Shown piece after piece: positions 1 to 9,888 of a stretch of DNA of 27,659 nucleotides. Position numbers and translations under genes: made by a program. This stretch comes from Hydnum rufescens UP504. Lineage: Eukaryota; Basidiomycota; Agaricomycetes; Cantharellales; Hydnaceae. The notes under the pieces were generated by a model. It did not search any database. It worked only from the letters and a program-made list of their open reading frames with translations, and had not been told where the DNA came from. How positions within the stretch are numbered: the first letter of the stretch is position 1; the number at the start of each line of letters is the position of its first letter. Location of the stretch: assembly GCA_014904985.1 (NCBI GenBank), contig MU129074.1, positions 117,645-145,303 of the forward strand, read 5' to 3'.

Positions 1-133
1 CACCCGCGGCAGCAGGTGTGTGGTCATATAGGTGAGTTCCTTCCCACTATGTACAGCCGTGCAAAAAGGAAGCCAAAGCTGCCCTTGTTGTACTTCTTCA
101 ACATCATAACTAACAGTAGTATTTCCATTCTAG
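1..133 (+). other. Hairpin/intron unit A1
   Basis: The window opens inside the exonic palindrome (CACCCGC...GCAGGTGTGTGG). A 5' splice-like GTGAGT starts at 32, an ATAACTAAC branch-like site lies near 105, and TTCTAG ends at 133, giving a 102-nt candidate intron. The internal hairpin (about 55-90) is recognisable but degenerate. Splicing is predicted from motifs only. Confidence 0.5.
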
Positions 134-273
134 GTTTAAGGTTCTTGCCTCCGACTGACCTGCATAATGATGATCCCAACCCTGATGGCCGCCTGGAAAT
201 CAACACAGGTTGAAATCCACCCAACACCCCACATACATGCGCAGCCCCCACACGATGACAGATAAAACACAGC

Positions 274-416
274 ACCACACACCCACTGCGGTGGGTGTGT
301 GGTCCTATTAGGTGAGTTTTCCTTCCATACCATACTCCAGCACCAAAAGAGCAGCTGTAGCTGTTCTTTTGGTGCTGCTTCTCTTCAATTTTACTAATGT
401 ACCATTTGTTGTTCTA
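274..416 (+). other. Hairpin/intron unit A2
   Basis: A near-perfect palindrome at 274-303 is followed after 8 nt by GTGAGT (312). The hairpin at 339-376 pairs AGCACCAAAAGAGCAGC with GCTGTTCTTTTGGTGCT around loop TGTA, with one G-U type change. TTACTAATG is at about 391 and TTCTAG ends at 416. The candidate intron is 105 nt. Confidence 0.6.
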
Positions 417-562
417 GGCTTCCCCCCTGCACGAAAATCCACCCGATGAGAAAACATGGAGCCCCCTGCGTAATACGGACATGTACGGCCGCCCAAATCC
501 AGAGTCCCGCCTACGCGACATTACCATGGCCCCCAAGCCCATGCAGCGACGGATAGATATGG

Positions 563-640
563 CACCACACCCGCTGCAGCGGGTGTGGTGCTATCTGGTG
601 AGTTCTTTTTTTTTACTAACATTACTATGTGCTATTCTAG
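563..640 (+). other. Hairpin/intron unit A3, intron hairpin absent
   Basis: A perfect 28-bp palindrome at 563-590 is followed by GTGAGT (598), TTACTAAC (about 613) and ATTCTAG ending at 640. The candidate intron is only 43 nt and lacks the AGCAGC hairpin, so this is a short form of the unit. Confidence 0.55.
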
Positions 641-660
641 GTCCCCCTCCCTGCATGAAC

Positions 661-900
661 ACCCGCATGACACATAGCCACCGAAGAGGGGCTAACTCCT
701 GAACAAAACCCTGCATGACGCGTAGCCACCAAAGATCGCAGCCAAGGGGCCCAACTCCCGAATGAAACCCACACGACGCGTAGCCACCAAAGATCGCAGC
801 CAAGGGCCCAACTCCCGAACAAAAACCCCACACGACACATAGCCACTGAAGATCGCGCCCAAGGGGCCAACTCCCAAATGCCCGCAATGGACACAACGAC
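661..900 (+). repeat. Tandem repeat of about 58 bp expanding the exon between A3 and A4
   Basis: The core TAGCCACCRAAGATCGCAGCC recurs, with the TAG at 675, 723, 781 and 840 (spacings 48, 58 and 59). It is followed each time by AAGGGGCCMAACTCCCRAA. This makes the exon 305 nt, against about 180 nt for the other A exons. The period is not divisible by 3, which argues against coding. Confidence 0.75.
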
Positions 901-913
901 GGGCAAAGCATGG

Positions 914-1057
914 CACCACACCGCTGTGGTGGGTGTGGGTGCCTCGTAAGTTTTTCATTACTAGTTGTACAACGGCACCAAGAGAGCAGCACCAGCTGCT
1001 CTTTTGGTGCTGCCTCTCTTTTATTTTACTAATGTAGCACATTGTTTGTTATTCTAG
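914..1057 (+). other. Hairpin/intron unit A4
   Basis: A palindrome at 914-941 (with a few mismatches) is followed after 4 nt by GTAAGT (946). The hairpin at about 974-1011 pairs GGCACCAAGAGAGCAGC with GCTGCTCTTTTGGTGC around loop ACCA. TTACTAATG is near 1026 and ATTCTAG ends at 1057. The candidate intron is 112 nt. Confidence 0.6.
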
Positions 1058-1200
1058 CCTGTGCCTCCGTGAAAATCCACCCGACAGGAACATGGATGAA
1101 GCCCCCTGCGCATAATATGGACGTGCACAGCTGCCGAAGATCATGTCTAAGGGTCCGGCCCCTGAACCAGCAGCAACCTATGCAACGACGGACAATGGGT

Positions 1201-1290
1201 TACCACACCCCCACTCCAGCGGGTGTGTGGTAATCTCAGGTAAGTTCTCACCCGATATAGTCTCTACTAATGATTCTTTTGTTATTCTAG
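1201..1290 (+). other. Hairpin/intron unit A5, intron hairpin absent
   Basis: A palindrome at 1201-1232 is followed by GTAAGT (1240), CTACTAATG (about 1264) and TTATTCTAG ending at 1290. The candidate intron is 51 nt with no internal hairpin, like A3. Downstream (1291-1500) there is exon-like sequence sharing the AACATGGA...ATATGGACATG core with exons at about 450 and 1090, and a possible GTATGT at 1471 with no clear partner. Confidence 0.5.
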
Positions 1291-1828
1291 GTCACCCCTG
1301 CCCCCAACGAAACCCGACCCAACAAGAACATGGACAGAGCCCCAACAGGAAATATGGACATGTGCAGCCCCTGAAAATCTCGCCCGATCGAGTGGAATCG
1401 CGACAAAATGAATACCCCCATGTAATGTATGCATGCAAAGCCCCCATATTTTAGGGGGACTTTCGCCAGGTATGTGTTCTTGTCTTTCAAGTATACTCCC
1501 TGCACCCGCAGGGAGTGGATATAGTGGATATTCTACTAGCTGTTGATACCATAATTGTAATAATTAAAATTAAATGCAGATCAGTGCCTCAGTAGTGTGG
1601 AAACTATGAAGGGGTTCATTTTGGAGCCACATTGGGGCCCCATGGCACCACATTGGGGTATATGGGCCCAATTGGGGCCCCATTTGGGCTGATTCTCTGA
1701 TATTGAATTATCAATTGGCACCCATATGGCACCCCATCACAATTGGACCTACTTAGGTACCAAAAAGTGTTGCAAATTTGATACCTATCATAGGTATCAA
1801 ATATGGCTGACCAGTCTGGACACTTTGA

Positions 1829-2662
1829 TCACGCCCAGGTGATTTGATCATTGGTGAACTGACCACCATGATAGTCCTCAGAATCTGAACCAGCATTGGC
1901 AGAGCCCTGTTCATCATTCTGTTCTGCGTGAGACGGATGGGGACTTGTTTGTGCAGCGACAGGCGAGCTTCTATGTGTAATGCTGGATACAGGGCTCACA
2001 CAGGGGATAGATTGACAAGAAGGAATAGTGGGCAGATCGGGACTTGTTTGTGCAGTGACAGGCGAGCTTCTATGTGCAATGCTGGATACAAGGCTCATGT
2101 GGGGGATAGATTGATGAGAAAGAATAGTGGGCAGAGGTTTATGAATAGGGAGTCCCATATTTGATGAAGACGAATGAGGGATTTTGACAACCATCCTCGG
2201 GTGGCAGCGAGCATTTGGAGCAGAGTCCCCATCGACATCGGAATCCACAAGCGAAAGTCACTCTGCATGAGAAGTTGGCCTTCTGGCATTGCCACTGACC
2301 TTCTTGGGCGACTTTCGGGCAACAGCAGCTGGTAGAATATCAGTATCAGCATCCACATCGCTGTTTGAGTCTGGAAGTTCCTCTCCTTGAGCTGCAGAAG
2401 ACTTTGAGGTGGTTGCTTTGTGTTTATATTCAGACCCATATTTTCTGAGAGTCTTAGGCGCCTGGCGCACAGCAGCAGCTGGGAGACCATCAGCATGTGT
2501 GTCATGCTTGGATGGAGGGGACTCCTCCGTGCGTGCAGGAGTGTTAGCGGTCTTCTTCAAAGTGGATGTCGCAGATTTAGTTGTTTTTGTGCTAATCTTC
2601 TTTGACTGCCCTTGGAGCACATCAGATGGCCATCCGCCAGAACAAGTCCTTCGAGCAGACAT
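1829..2662 (-). pseudogene. Orphan Ser/Thr/Lys-rich protein gene with one in-frame TGA
   Basis: I do not recognise a family. Reading down from ATG at 2662 (MSARRTCSGGWPSDVLQ) the frame is open for 278 codons to a TGA at 1829, except for a single in-frame TGA at 2258-2260. The first part is lysine-, threonine- and serine-rich (KKISTKTTKSATSTLKK), with two copies of an LPAAAVR/LPAAVAR motif. The second part has two copies of a serine/proline repeat (HRSSPVTAQTSPDLPTIPS and HRSSPVAAQTSP). Low complexity suggests a disordered, perhaps nuclear protein, but no domain is visible. The stop could be a CGA codon changed by CpG deamination. FB-3 ends only 10 bp beyond the C-terminal stop, so the 3' end may be truncated. 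Function is unknown. Confidence 0.5.
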
Positions 2663-3289
2663 AATGCAAGAAAAGACAGTGAGTTACAACTAAGACTGCT
2701 ACAAGTCCTAGCCGCCCCTCTTAAGTCAGAAGACAAGTGATATGTGGTTCTCAGAATAGCGAAAGAGCACAAGGGAGTACTGGAGTCACAGTTGAGGTTC
2801 CCAGACCACAGATATGCAGAGCCCAACAGTTAAATTTCTATCCAAACCCAAACACTAGATCAGAGTCACGCAAGAGGCAACCACAATCAAGTGTGCTGAG
2901 GATAAATGTGGGCCCAACAGCCCCAGATGTCCACAGATGTCCAATCCACAGTTACGCTAGTGGTACCTGCAGGTTAAACCAAGTCAGGATTCTGATGGGG
3001 CAGAAAAAAAGACATTGTGTCTCACGGCAAGTCCTGCTGAACTCAATGCCAGGGTGGAAGTCCGTTTAGGTCCATAACACACACAGAAGTAGATTACTAG
3101 TTATAGTTTAAACTTGAGAGGACCCGGCCATGGGCGAACTTGAGGAAAATAAGGGGGGACTTCCAGAAATGGAAATTTTTGACCTCTTGCACACAGGGGT
3201 GGTTCATATTGGGGATGAATGGAAAGTTGATATAATGCCAGGAGTACTGTAAAAGGTGACTTCCCGAATGTCCTGCATGGTTCACGCGG
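2663..3289. other. Gene-free stretch
   Basis: I see no supported gene, splice pattern or clear repeat here. It is ordinary mixed-composition sequence upstream of the gene starting at 2662. The short frames present have no recognisable motif. Confidence 0.5.
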
Positions 3290-3420
3290 GAGCATCGGGT
3301 TGGGTGGATAGTTTGATCTCTTGACTTACCCAGGTTTCGAACCAGGGCAATGCCAAAAAGAACAGTAACTTATACCGCGTGACCCATTGCACTGTGGCAG
3401 CGGACACAACAGTCAGTAAT
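3290..3420 (-). repeat. Possible tRNA-derived (SINE-like) repeat
   Basis: The minus strand carries GGTTCGAAACC (3333-3343), a good internal B-box, inside a T-arm-like CCTGG/TTCGAAA/CCTGG with a mismatched middle pair. About 35 nt upstream lies a poor A-box-like GGGTCACGCGG with a D-arm-like context. The acceptor stem and anticodon arm are not convincing, so this is not called a functional tRNA. A decayed tRNA pseudogene or SINE head fits. The body could extend towards 3100, but I cannot define its end. 3421-3577 holds nothing I recognise. Confidence 0.35.
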
Positions 3421-4544
3421 CTTGGATGTATATAATATCATCTTGATGCCAGGTGAGCCAAGTTCTCATCTTGATGTTGCTCTCAATGCCTGACCTTACT
3501 TGTACTAGTCAGACAGCTTAATGGAATGACTGAACACATATAGAATCGATAAATTTGGACCAAACAATGAAGAAGTATCATACATCATTGAATTTCGGAT
3601 ACTGGGGACAATCTCTTGTCAAGTCCAGTTTGATACGCCAAGCAGAGGGATCTTTGGAGAAACCAAACATTTCATCTGCAACCGGATTGGTGGTGAGAGT
3701 GTTCCCAAAAGCTGCACTAGCCATCTGGCATATGTGACGAATGACACTGTGAACTGGCCCTTCAGTAGGCCACATGGTGACAACAAAACCAGCACCAAAG
3801 GCACGATGTTTATGAGCATGCATAAGGAGCTCCATGCAGCGAAGAGGAAGGTCAATGGAAGTTGGTGGTAATGAAGCAAGCTTTTGGATCAACCACTCTG
3901 TATCGAACTCAACACATTGAAGTCGACACAACCTGTTGAGCTTTGACACCGCAGGGCCAATTACGGGAGGGAAAGTGTCATAGCTGAGGAAGATATTGCC
4001 ATAGGAAGCCCTGTCAGCACGTTCCTTCAAGTATCGGGGTGCCAGGTTCAAAAGGTCTTCAAGTTCCTTCTTAGTATGAGTGTGAGCATAAGCTTGATCC
4101 ACATATTCCAGATCCTTGCGACTTGTGAACCGATCGGATGGTGCACTTGGTTCATCAATTGTGTTGACTCCAACCTCTGCCCCACGAGCCCTGCCCCACC
4201 CTTGTAAAACATCTCGCAATTCGTCACGTTTCTGCTGACTTTTTAACAGTAACTGGACATTTATTTTGGTTTTCCGGCATAGTCTTCTAGAGGCAATAAC
4301 CTGTGGTACAGATCTAGCCAAACCTCAGGCTCCTTGAAGCCATCTGGAAGGGGACCAACATCAATGGCAAACCACTGGCCAAGTTTGACAGGCTCATGAG
4401 CTGCTCCAGTCGTTTCAGCAATGGGACCAGAAACAACACTAGGATGAGCAGTGATCCTATGAGAACCACTAATGGGTCCACCAGGACCACTGGCAATCAT
4501 TGTTCCAGAACCAGTTACACGACTTGGATTGCCATGAGAAACTG

Positions 4545-4604
4545 CTGAGTGAATCAAGATTATAAGAAATAAGGATAACTCTCTAGGGTGAGATGTTAAC
4601 GTAC
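4545..4604 (-). other. Spliceosomal intron in the orphan gene
   Basis: On the minus strand, GTACGT starts at 4604 and TTCACTCAG ends at 4545. The 60-nt length preserves the reading frame on both sides (GRGFN joined to SVSHGNPSR). Length and motifs fit basidiomycete introns. Confidence 0.55.
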
Positions 4605-5329
4605 AATTAAAACCTCGTCCCACAGCTCATCTAGCACCAAGAGGGGAAGTGGGAATCATAGGACGTGTGCCCGATGCATGGCACTGCTGTGAATTTTCCC
4701 TCCAATCATCATCCACAGGTGCCCTTGGGTCATGTGCCAACCTTCTCCCTCCTGAAAACACTGGTTGCTCATCCCTCCACATCAGATGTGCCCAATTGCG
4801 TGCATGAGGATACACATTGTCCCAATGAGGACAAGACCCAGGCGAACAGGAACAGGGATCACAGTCATGTGGCCTATACTGGTCTTCATGCAGAACATGG
4901 CGAGACGCATTGAAGCCTGTACTAAGGTGGGAACGAGGGGGGGAGCGAGGAGGTGAACACAAACGCAAACAATGAGAATGGTAACGAGAATGAGAACGAG
5001 AATGGGGACGGGGACGGGGACCAGGACCAGAATGAGAGGGTGAATAAGATTGTGTAGAAGGATGTGAATAAGTCTTAGTCTGAAATTGGCCAATGTGGTT
5101 CACAGGCGAAGTCTGTTGCCCATCAAGAACACTGGGGGAAACCTGTGGAGGCAAAGAATTTTGAATGGTAGGAACAGCGACAGATTTAGTCTGAGCTCCC
5201 CCCCCCATGTCCTCCAGCTCCAAAAAGTAAGAATCGGGTGACAGAGAGACTATAAGGGAGGGGAACGAAGGGGCTCTTTCTGAGCAATTGGAGCTGGCGT
5301 AGATGGGGGAAGTGCGGACTTGTGTAAAA

Positions 5330-5600
5330 AGGATTCTTGTGGACTGGACTCAGGAGTGGGCTCACGAGGTGTGGGCTCGGGGGTGGGCTCGTGAGGTCTG
5401 GGCTTGGGGGTGGGCTCACAAGGTGTGGGCTCGGGAGTGGGCTCATGAGGTGTGGGCTCGCGAGGTGCGGGCTCGGGAGTGGGCTCACGAGGTGTGGGCT
5501 CGGGGGTGGGCTTGCGAGGTGTGGGCTCGTGAGTGGGCTGGGAAGTGGGCTCATGAGGCGCGGGCTCAGGAGGAGTGGACTCCAGGGGTGTGAGTCCAGG
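5330..5600 (-). repeat. Degenerate in-frame tandem repeat encoding P-R-E-P-T-P-E-P
   Basis: On the plus strand the unit is roughly GTGGGCTCRYGAGGTGYGGGCTCG, repeated about ten times. On the coding (minus) strand it gives runs such as REPTPEPTPREPTPEPAP. It is a simple disordered linker within the gene at 3578-5974. Confidence 0.8.
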
Positions 5601-5974
5601 TGAAGTGATGCGAGTCAGTAAGGTTGAAGCGGGCTGGGGGGGACAATGGGGGAGGCAGTTGGGGGCTTCTGGTGGTGGAGGTTGAGAACTTGAAGACAAC
5701 CCTAACCCAGAGCCACTGGCAACCTCGGCGGCCTTGGCAGTTTCGTAGGCAGCAAAGCGTCTGTGATGTTTCGCTTCATTCCTTGCTGCGTTATCCCTGC
5801 CAGGAACTCTCCACTCCGCTATGATACATGCATTGAACTCACTTAACTTCTGCTTCTTCTTCCCAATGGCTCCATGCAGCCTATGTTTCACCTCATCTAG
5901 AGCGAACGTATTGCCATCCTTTGCTCACTGCATTAAGTTGTGAGCATCTCTTGCAGCAACAGCCATCTGCTCGT

Positions 5975-7195
5975 TGTAAGCAAGAGAAAATGGGGGGATC
6001 TCTGCCACAGTCTGCGATATGGAATCGAGAACGAAGAACGGGGGCCACCAAAATAATCCGAATGTTCAGGTCCGAGTGTAGGAGGGTCTTTAGGATAGAA
6101 GATAATCTGCTGTCAGCAGTAGTTGCCCAAGCAGATGAATAAAGGGGAAATTATGCCACAAATCCCACACTCCAAGGTCCTAGTCTTGTGGCCTTAGACA
6201 AAGTGTAGTAGTAGCAATGTCCTCAGATGGAATTCGCCCGGGAATCCAGCAGCAATACTTCAGTGCTTCAGACTGGGGAGGGGGAAGACAATGGAATTTT
6301 CAACACAATTCGCTTAATATACAACCCGGCTATGAGATCAAATATCCGATGGAAGCAGGGGGATAGGGGAAATATGTAGAAAAAGGAATCAAGTCAAAAG
6401 CTTCAAAACTGACAGAGATATTCAATTTACAAGTCTGGGGACAGGATAGAGCATAAAATGACTATTTCTCCTTCCTTTTGGACTGATTCCCTTGAGGAAT
6501 GGTGGAATGAGTCGTCCTGAACGTCCTATCCTTCGGATATAAGGCTGCCGGACAATATTCGATATTTGAAAATTGGAAGGGGGAATGATGTTCTCCTGAG
6601 ACAAGGGGGAAATTCGTATGTAGAACACCGAGTTCTTCTTCGTTCGCTGCGCCCTTCATACCGCTGGATGAGCATTTTCAATACCTTTCTAGGCGCGGTC
6701 GTTTCATGCAAATCCGATCAAAACTGACAGAGAAATTCGAAAAATACACCTTCTTATTATGAATGAGCAGGTGAAATCGTTCCAGAAGCCTCAGTTCTGA
6801 TCCGATGAACACGTAATCGGTATCATTCGATAGGTATTGATCACAGCTTTCAGGGCGCTATATTTAAGAGTCGATCGGATATGAATTGACTTCGAAAAGC
6901 GGAAAATACTCCTTAAGAGCATGGATTCCATAGTAAAATCGTTCTAGAACGTGCAGTTTTCATCGGATTGACTCGTACTTGGTATCGTCGGATAGGTATG
7001 AATCGTATCTTTCTGGGCGTCACTTTCCCGAGCCGATCTGATCAAAACTGACGGAGAAATTCAACGAATACTCCTTGAGAGTGCCGCATTTGCCCCTATT
7101 TGATTATGTAATGCATCCGCGAGTAGGAATGAAGGCCCGGGTGTGTAATCCATCGTATTACATAATCACCATTCATTAGGATCGCCCTTAAGGCA
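5975..7195 (-). mobile_element. LTR-1, solo long terminal repeat of the TGCCTTAAGGG family
   Basis: Read on the minus strand it begins TGCCTTAAGGGCGAT (ending at 7195) and finishes CTTGCTTACA (5975), a TG...CA terminal pair. The same ends bound LTR-3 (21123-22170) and LTR-4 (22874-23921), and large blocks are shared (ATTCAGGTCC near 6066; GATCAAAACTGACRGAGAAATTC near 6719 and 7043). It is 1,221 bp, longer than the 1,048-bp copies, consistent with extra internal repeats. No gag or pol adjoins it and no target duplication could be matched, so it is a solo LTR or remnant. It cuts the N-terminal side of the gene at 3578-5974. Confidence 0.75.
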
Positions 7196-7281
7196 GCAAG
7201 ATCCATATGAGCAGATTGAAGGAGAATTCAAGACGATATACAGAAGGGCAAGTTGAATTGCCGGGTCCACCATATCATGGC

Positions 7282-8862
7282 TTATGGTAGGGCATAAATG
7301 AATACAGTCCCTGTGGCCTGTTGAAGACCCCGGGAGATTGACTCGTGTACAAGGAAATGAGCATTCCATTTACATCTTTTCAGGCATATGGAATTCATGC
7401 TCATCCATGAACAGACGAAAGGCTTGATATTGGAACGACATATTGGTACATTTTTAATTCGTTCATCGGAAAATTCAACGCTGAAATGGAACTCTATGTG
7501 GTAGGGATTTTTCCCTCCAACATCGTCCACTGCGACTTTTGCTTGCCTTAGCTTGTCGAACCCAGCCTCACGCCGTTCCAGATAATCTTCATACGGCTTG
7601 CCTCTGATTGGCTGGACATAATCAGGTAGCCTTTCTTCTTCTTCTTCTTCTTCCTCATCATCATCTTCTCCTCCATTCCAGAATGCATCCATTTGCTCTA
7701 TGGTGGGCAGAGGCTCTGCGAACAACCCAGGCCACAAAGGGGGACACATATCCCCCCCGAATGCGTCTGGTGGTGGTGATGGTGAGGAGGTGACTGGAGA
7801 ACCGAGAAGAGAATCCTGCGATGAGTGTGATGACGTGCATGAAGGTGAGGGTGACGGCAGAGGTGAATGTGAACCCAGACGTGATGAATAAAGTGGAGGG
7901 GGAGTGAAGGGCCCAGCACCAAATATTTGATGAAGAGAAGTATACATGTGAGAGGAAGGGGATGTTGGACCATTGGAGAAAAGCACGTTGAAAACCATAT
8001 CTTCCATACTTGCACCAAGAGGTACCCCAGGATAGGAGGTTGGAGTGATAAACCAAGGAGAGGGGCAATCATGCTCTACGATGAGCTGCACGCAAAGATC
8101 ATGATAGGCTATGTTGTTGCCTTTCTTCTCCAGAGTAGCCTCCAGCTCCTCTCGACTGAAGTGATCACCCAACTGTTGAGTGGCCTTGACATCCATCAAG
8201 CAATCTCCGAACCAAATGCCCCACAATGGTAATCCATGCGATATGAAATTCGTGAGCCAGGGCCCCATTGCTGAATGCAGATACATCATTCCGATGAGGT
8301 TGTCATCGACCCCAAAATGAGGACAAGGGTGGTGAAGCATGGAACAAATATGATCGATACACATGTGCATAATCATATGGGCCAAAGCACCATATTCGTA
8401 TGCGGCACACAGAAAATCGTTGACTAATTGGCCCATAGCCTCACGATTATTCATCATAGATGACAACGGATCGACAGTAAATGGGGAGTTGGCCAGGATT
8501 TGGGGCCCCACAGGGTGGACAATATTAGACATTTCTTTGTCGAGGTCCATCTTTTGGGCAACCAACCACCAGTTCTTGTACTGAGTATGCCTATCACTGA
8601 TAAAACCCTTGAAATGTTGTTGACAGGAGTCGGTCAGTTGGACACCATCAGAAACCTGCTCAACCTCCACATCATGAGCCGCGACTGGATCATCAAGAGT
8701 ACATGAGATGTAGCCAAGGTACGGCATTTGTGACAAATACATGGTGGGAATCCATGTGTAATCTAATGGATAAAGGGTGCCCACATCCCAGTTTGCGAAC
8801 CACGAGCAAGAGATAGAAGACTGATCCCAGTCATAAATGATGGAGTCCGCATTGGGAGGACA
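7282..8862 (-). CDS. Orphan protein, main exon of about 526 codons
   Basis: This is the longest open coding stretch in the window and I do not recognise its family. The exon opens after a plausible 3' splice site (CTAAT branch at about 8885, then TATAATGGCAG) and reads CPPNADSIIYDWDQSS..., ending at TGA 7282. The N-terminal 280 residues look globular (His/Trp/Met-rich: MIMHMCIDHICSMLHHPCPH; GLPLWGIWFGDCLMDV). A Ser/Pro-rich linker (SPLPSPSPSCTSSHSS), an acidic run (DDDEEEEEEEE) and a C-terminal block with KVAVDDVGGKNPYHIEF follow. That block has a diverged relative at 22266-22493 (KIVAGTVGGINPYTIE), so this is a small local family. No convincing 5' splice site or first exon is visible upstream, so the gene may be 5'-truncated. 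No premature stop is present. Confidence 0.55.
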   Translation of the reverse strand, partial: CPPNADSIIYDWDQSSISCSWFANWDVGTLYPLDYTWIPTMYLSQMPYLGYISCTLDDPVAAHDVEVEQVSDGVQLTDSCQQHFKGFISDRHTQYKNWWLVAQKMDLDKEMSNIVHPVGPQILANSPFTVDPLSSMMNNREAMGQLVNDFLCAAYEYGALAHMIMHMCIDHICSMLHHPCPHFGVDDNLIGMMYLHSAMGPWLTNFISHGLPLWGIWFGDCLMDVKATQQLGDHFSREELEATLEKKGNNIAYHDLCVQLIVEHDCPSPWFITPTSYPGVPLGASMEDMVFNVLFSNGPTSPSSHMYTSLHQIFGAGPFTPPPLYSSRLGSHSPLPSPSPSCTSSHSSQDSLLGSPVTSSPSPPPDAFGGDMCPPLWPGLFAEPLPTIEQMDAFWNGGEDDDEEEEEEEERLPDYVQPIRGKPYEDYLERREAGFDKLRQAKVAVDDVGGKNPYHIEFHFSVEFSDERIKNVPICRSNIKPFVCSWMSMNSICLKRCKWNAHFLVHESISRGLQQATGTVFIYALP

Positions 8863-9479
8863 CTGCCATTATAGAAGAAGGATTAGGAGCTCCAATGACT
8901 GTTAAATCAAACTCTGGTTCAGCCAGTGTGTAGATGGGAGACTGTATTTCTGTTTTTATTCAATGGGCTGGTTCGCTCTGATGGTTGATCACTCTCTAAC
9001 AAGTTAGGTATGGTATTCAGTGGAGGATAAGATTGTGGTATGGACTAGCTATAGTCAATGATATATCATGGGATGCTTGTGAAAGGCTTATACGTGTTGT
9101 ATTGAACTGTTTACTGCTATTTGTGGGTACCTATTTGTGTCCTCCTGGTCAAAATGCAGATTCTAAAGAGGACTCTAGACTAGTTTAAGCTTGATTTAGT
9201 ATGTCAATGTGTTTCTTTCTTCTTCTGACTTTGTTTTTACTCACCTTTCCTTGGATGTCCAGCAACTCTAACCTTAGGTCCTGCAACTATCCTTGGCTCA
9301 GTATTTCGTGTAGAGGGCTTCCAGTGACTTAGTCTTAACAACCTTGTATATGACTTAGCTTCAGATGGCTTTAGATCAGTACTCTCTTAAGATGCAAGCA
9401 GATTTGTAGACAGTAGTATATTCCAGTAGTGAGAAGATGATGGGGGGATACAGGAAAATCTACCAGCTTTTATACCTTT
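8863..9479. other. Gene-free spacer upstream of the orphan exon
   Basis: Apart from the candidate intron end at 8863-8890 I see no gene or repeat. CpG is sparse. Confidence 0.5.
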
Positions 9480-9745
9480 CTGAAGGTGGCTGTGTTTAAA
9501 GAATATGACTCACTCCTAGGTGAGTCATATGTGGGAACAATAGGGTTGTCAAGGAGGGTGAGTCATTCATAAAGCGGTTGCATGATAGGTGAGTCATTCA
9601 TAAACAGAACAAAAGGGTTGCTAAGAAGGTGTTATCTTTCATAAAGTGGTTGCAAGGAGGGCGAGTCATTCATAAACAGAACAAAAGGGTAGTCAAGGGA
9701 GTGTTATCTTTCTTATCTGTGAGGTTCTAGAAGTTATTTGTGGCA
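9480..9745. repeat. Degenerate minisatellite
   Basis: The phrases GTGAGTCATTCATAAA, CAAAAGGGTTGYYAAG and GTTATCTTTCATAAAG recur 2-4 times in compound order. A local inverted pair, TGACTCACTCCTAGGTGAGTCA, lies near 9507-9530. No coding frame is conserved. Confidence 0.6.
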
Positions 9746-9888
9746 ATGGGAGATGAAATCAAAGGATATTTCTGAGTTCTTGGAGATTAATTTGTTTGTA
9801 GTCCAGTGGTTAAGATGTTTTTGTTGCTGGTTGATAATGGGGACAAGTGCATGGGATGGGATTTGATGCAGAAACAACAGTTTCCATC

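Larger units (their letters stand above)
1..1818 (+). mobile_element. FB-3: right part of a TIR foldback-type element carrying a hairpin/intron array (left end outside window)
   Basis: The right terminus reads TGGCTGACCAGTCTG and ends at 1818. Its reverse complement starts CAGACTGGTCAGCCA, matching the ends of FB-1 (13682-18712) and FB-2 (11826-13192). As in those elements, the last 80 bp hold subterminal palindromes (GGACCTACTTAGGTACC, then GATACCTATCATAGGTATC). Five hairpin/intron units lie at 1-1290, all on the plus strand, the same polarity as the right arm of FB-1. From about 1620 to 1740 there is a CpG-free block rich in TTGGGGCCCCAT-like repeats. No transposase is visible, so it looks non-autonomous. 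The left end and any central palindrome lie before the window. The class (hAT-like) is inference. Confidence 0.6.
3578..5974 (-). pseudogene. Large orphan gene, proline-rich middle, broken by stops, frameshifts and an LTR
   Basis: Several minus-strand frames join into one gene. It starts inside LTR-1 at 5974 (EQMAVAARDAHNLMQ), meets TGA at 5925-5927 and resumes in the same frame (AKDGNTFALDEVKHRLHG). It then runs into a Pro/Glu/Thr repeat (5330-5600). A frame change near 5250 leads to an Arg/His/Ser-rich part (about 5223-4630). TGA at 4627-4629 interrupts the frame, then a 60-nt GTACGT...CAG intron (4545-4604) keeps phase. A one-base frame change near 4275 leads to a well-formed C-terminal part of about 235 residues containing KLNRLCRLQCVEFDTEWLIQ and ending PQYPKFNDV. 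I do not recognise the family. The C-terminal region looks globular and was probably conserved before decay. Both stops are TGA at possible former CGA codons. Confidence 0.5.

Noticed and set aside
24..333. Minus-strand open frames at the window start
   Set aside because: They run across predicted intron hairpins and palindromes and have no protein-like features.
1928..2164. Plus-strand open frame of 78 codons with internal repeat
   Set aside because: It is the reverse-strand shadow of the Ser/Pro repeat in the minus-strand gene at 1829-2662.
3326..3400. Functional tRNA gene on the minus strand
   Set aside because: The T-arm has a mismatch, and the acceptor stem and anticodon arm cannot be drawn convincingly.
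5303..5603. Plus-strand Trp/Ala/Gly-rich repeat frames
   Set aside because: These are shadows of the minus-strand proline-rich tandem repeat.
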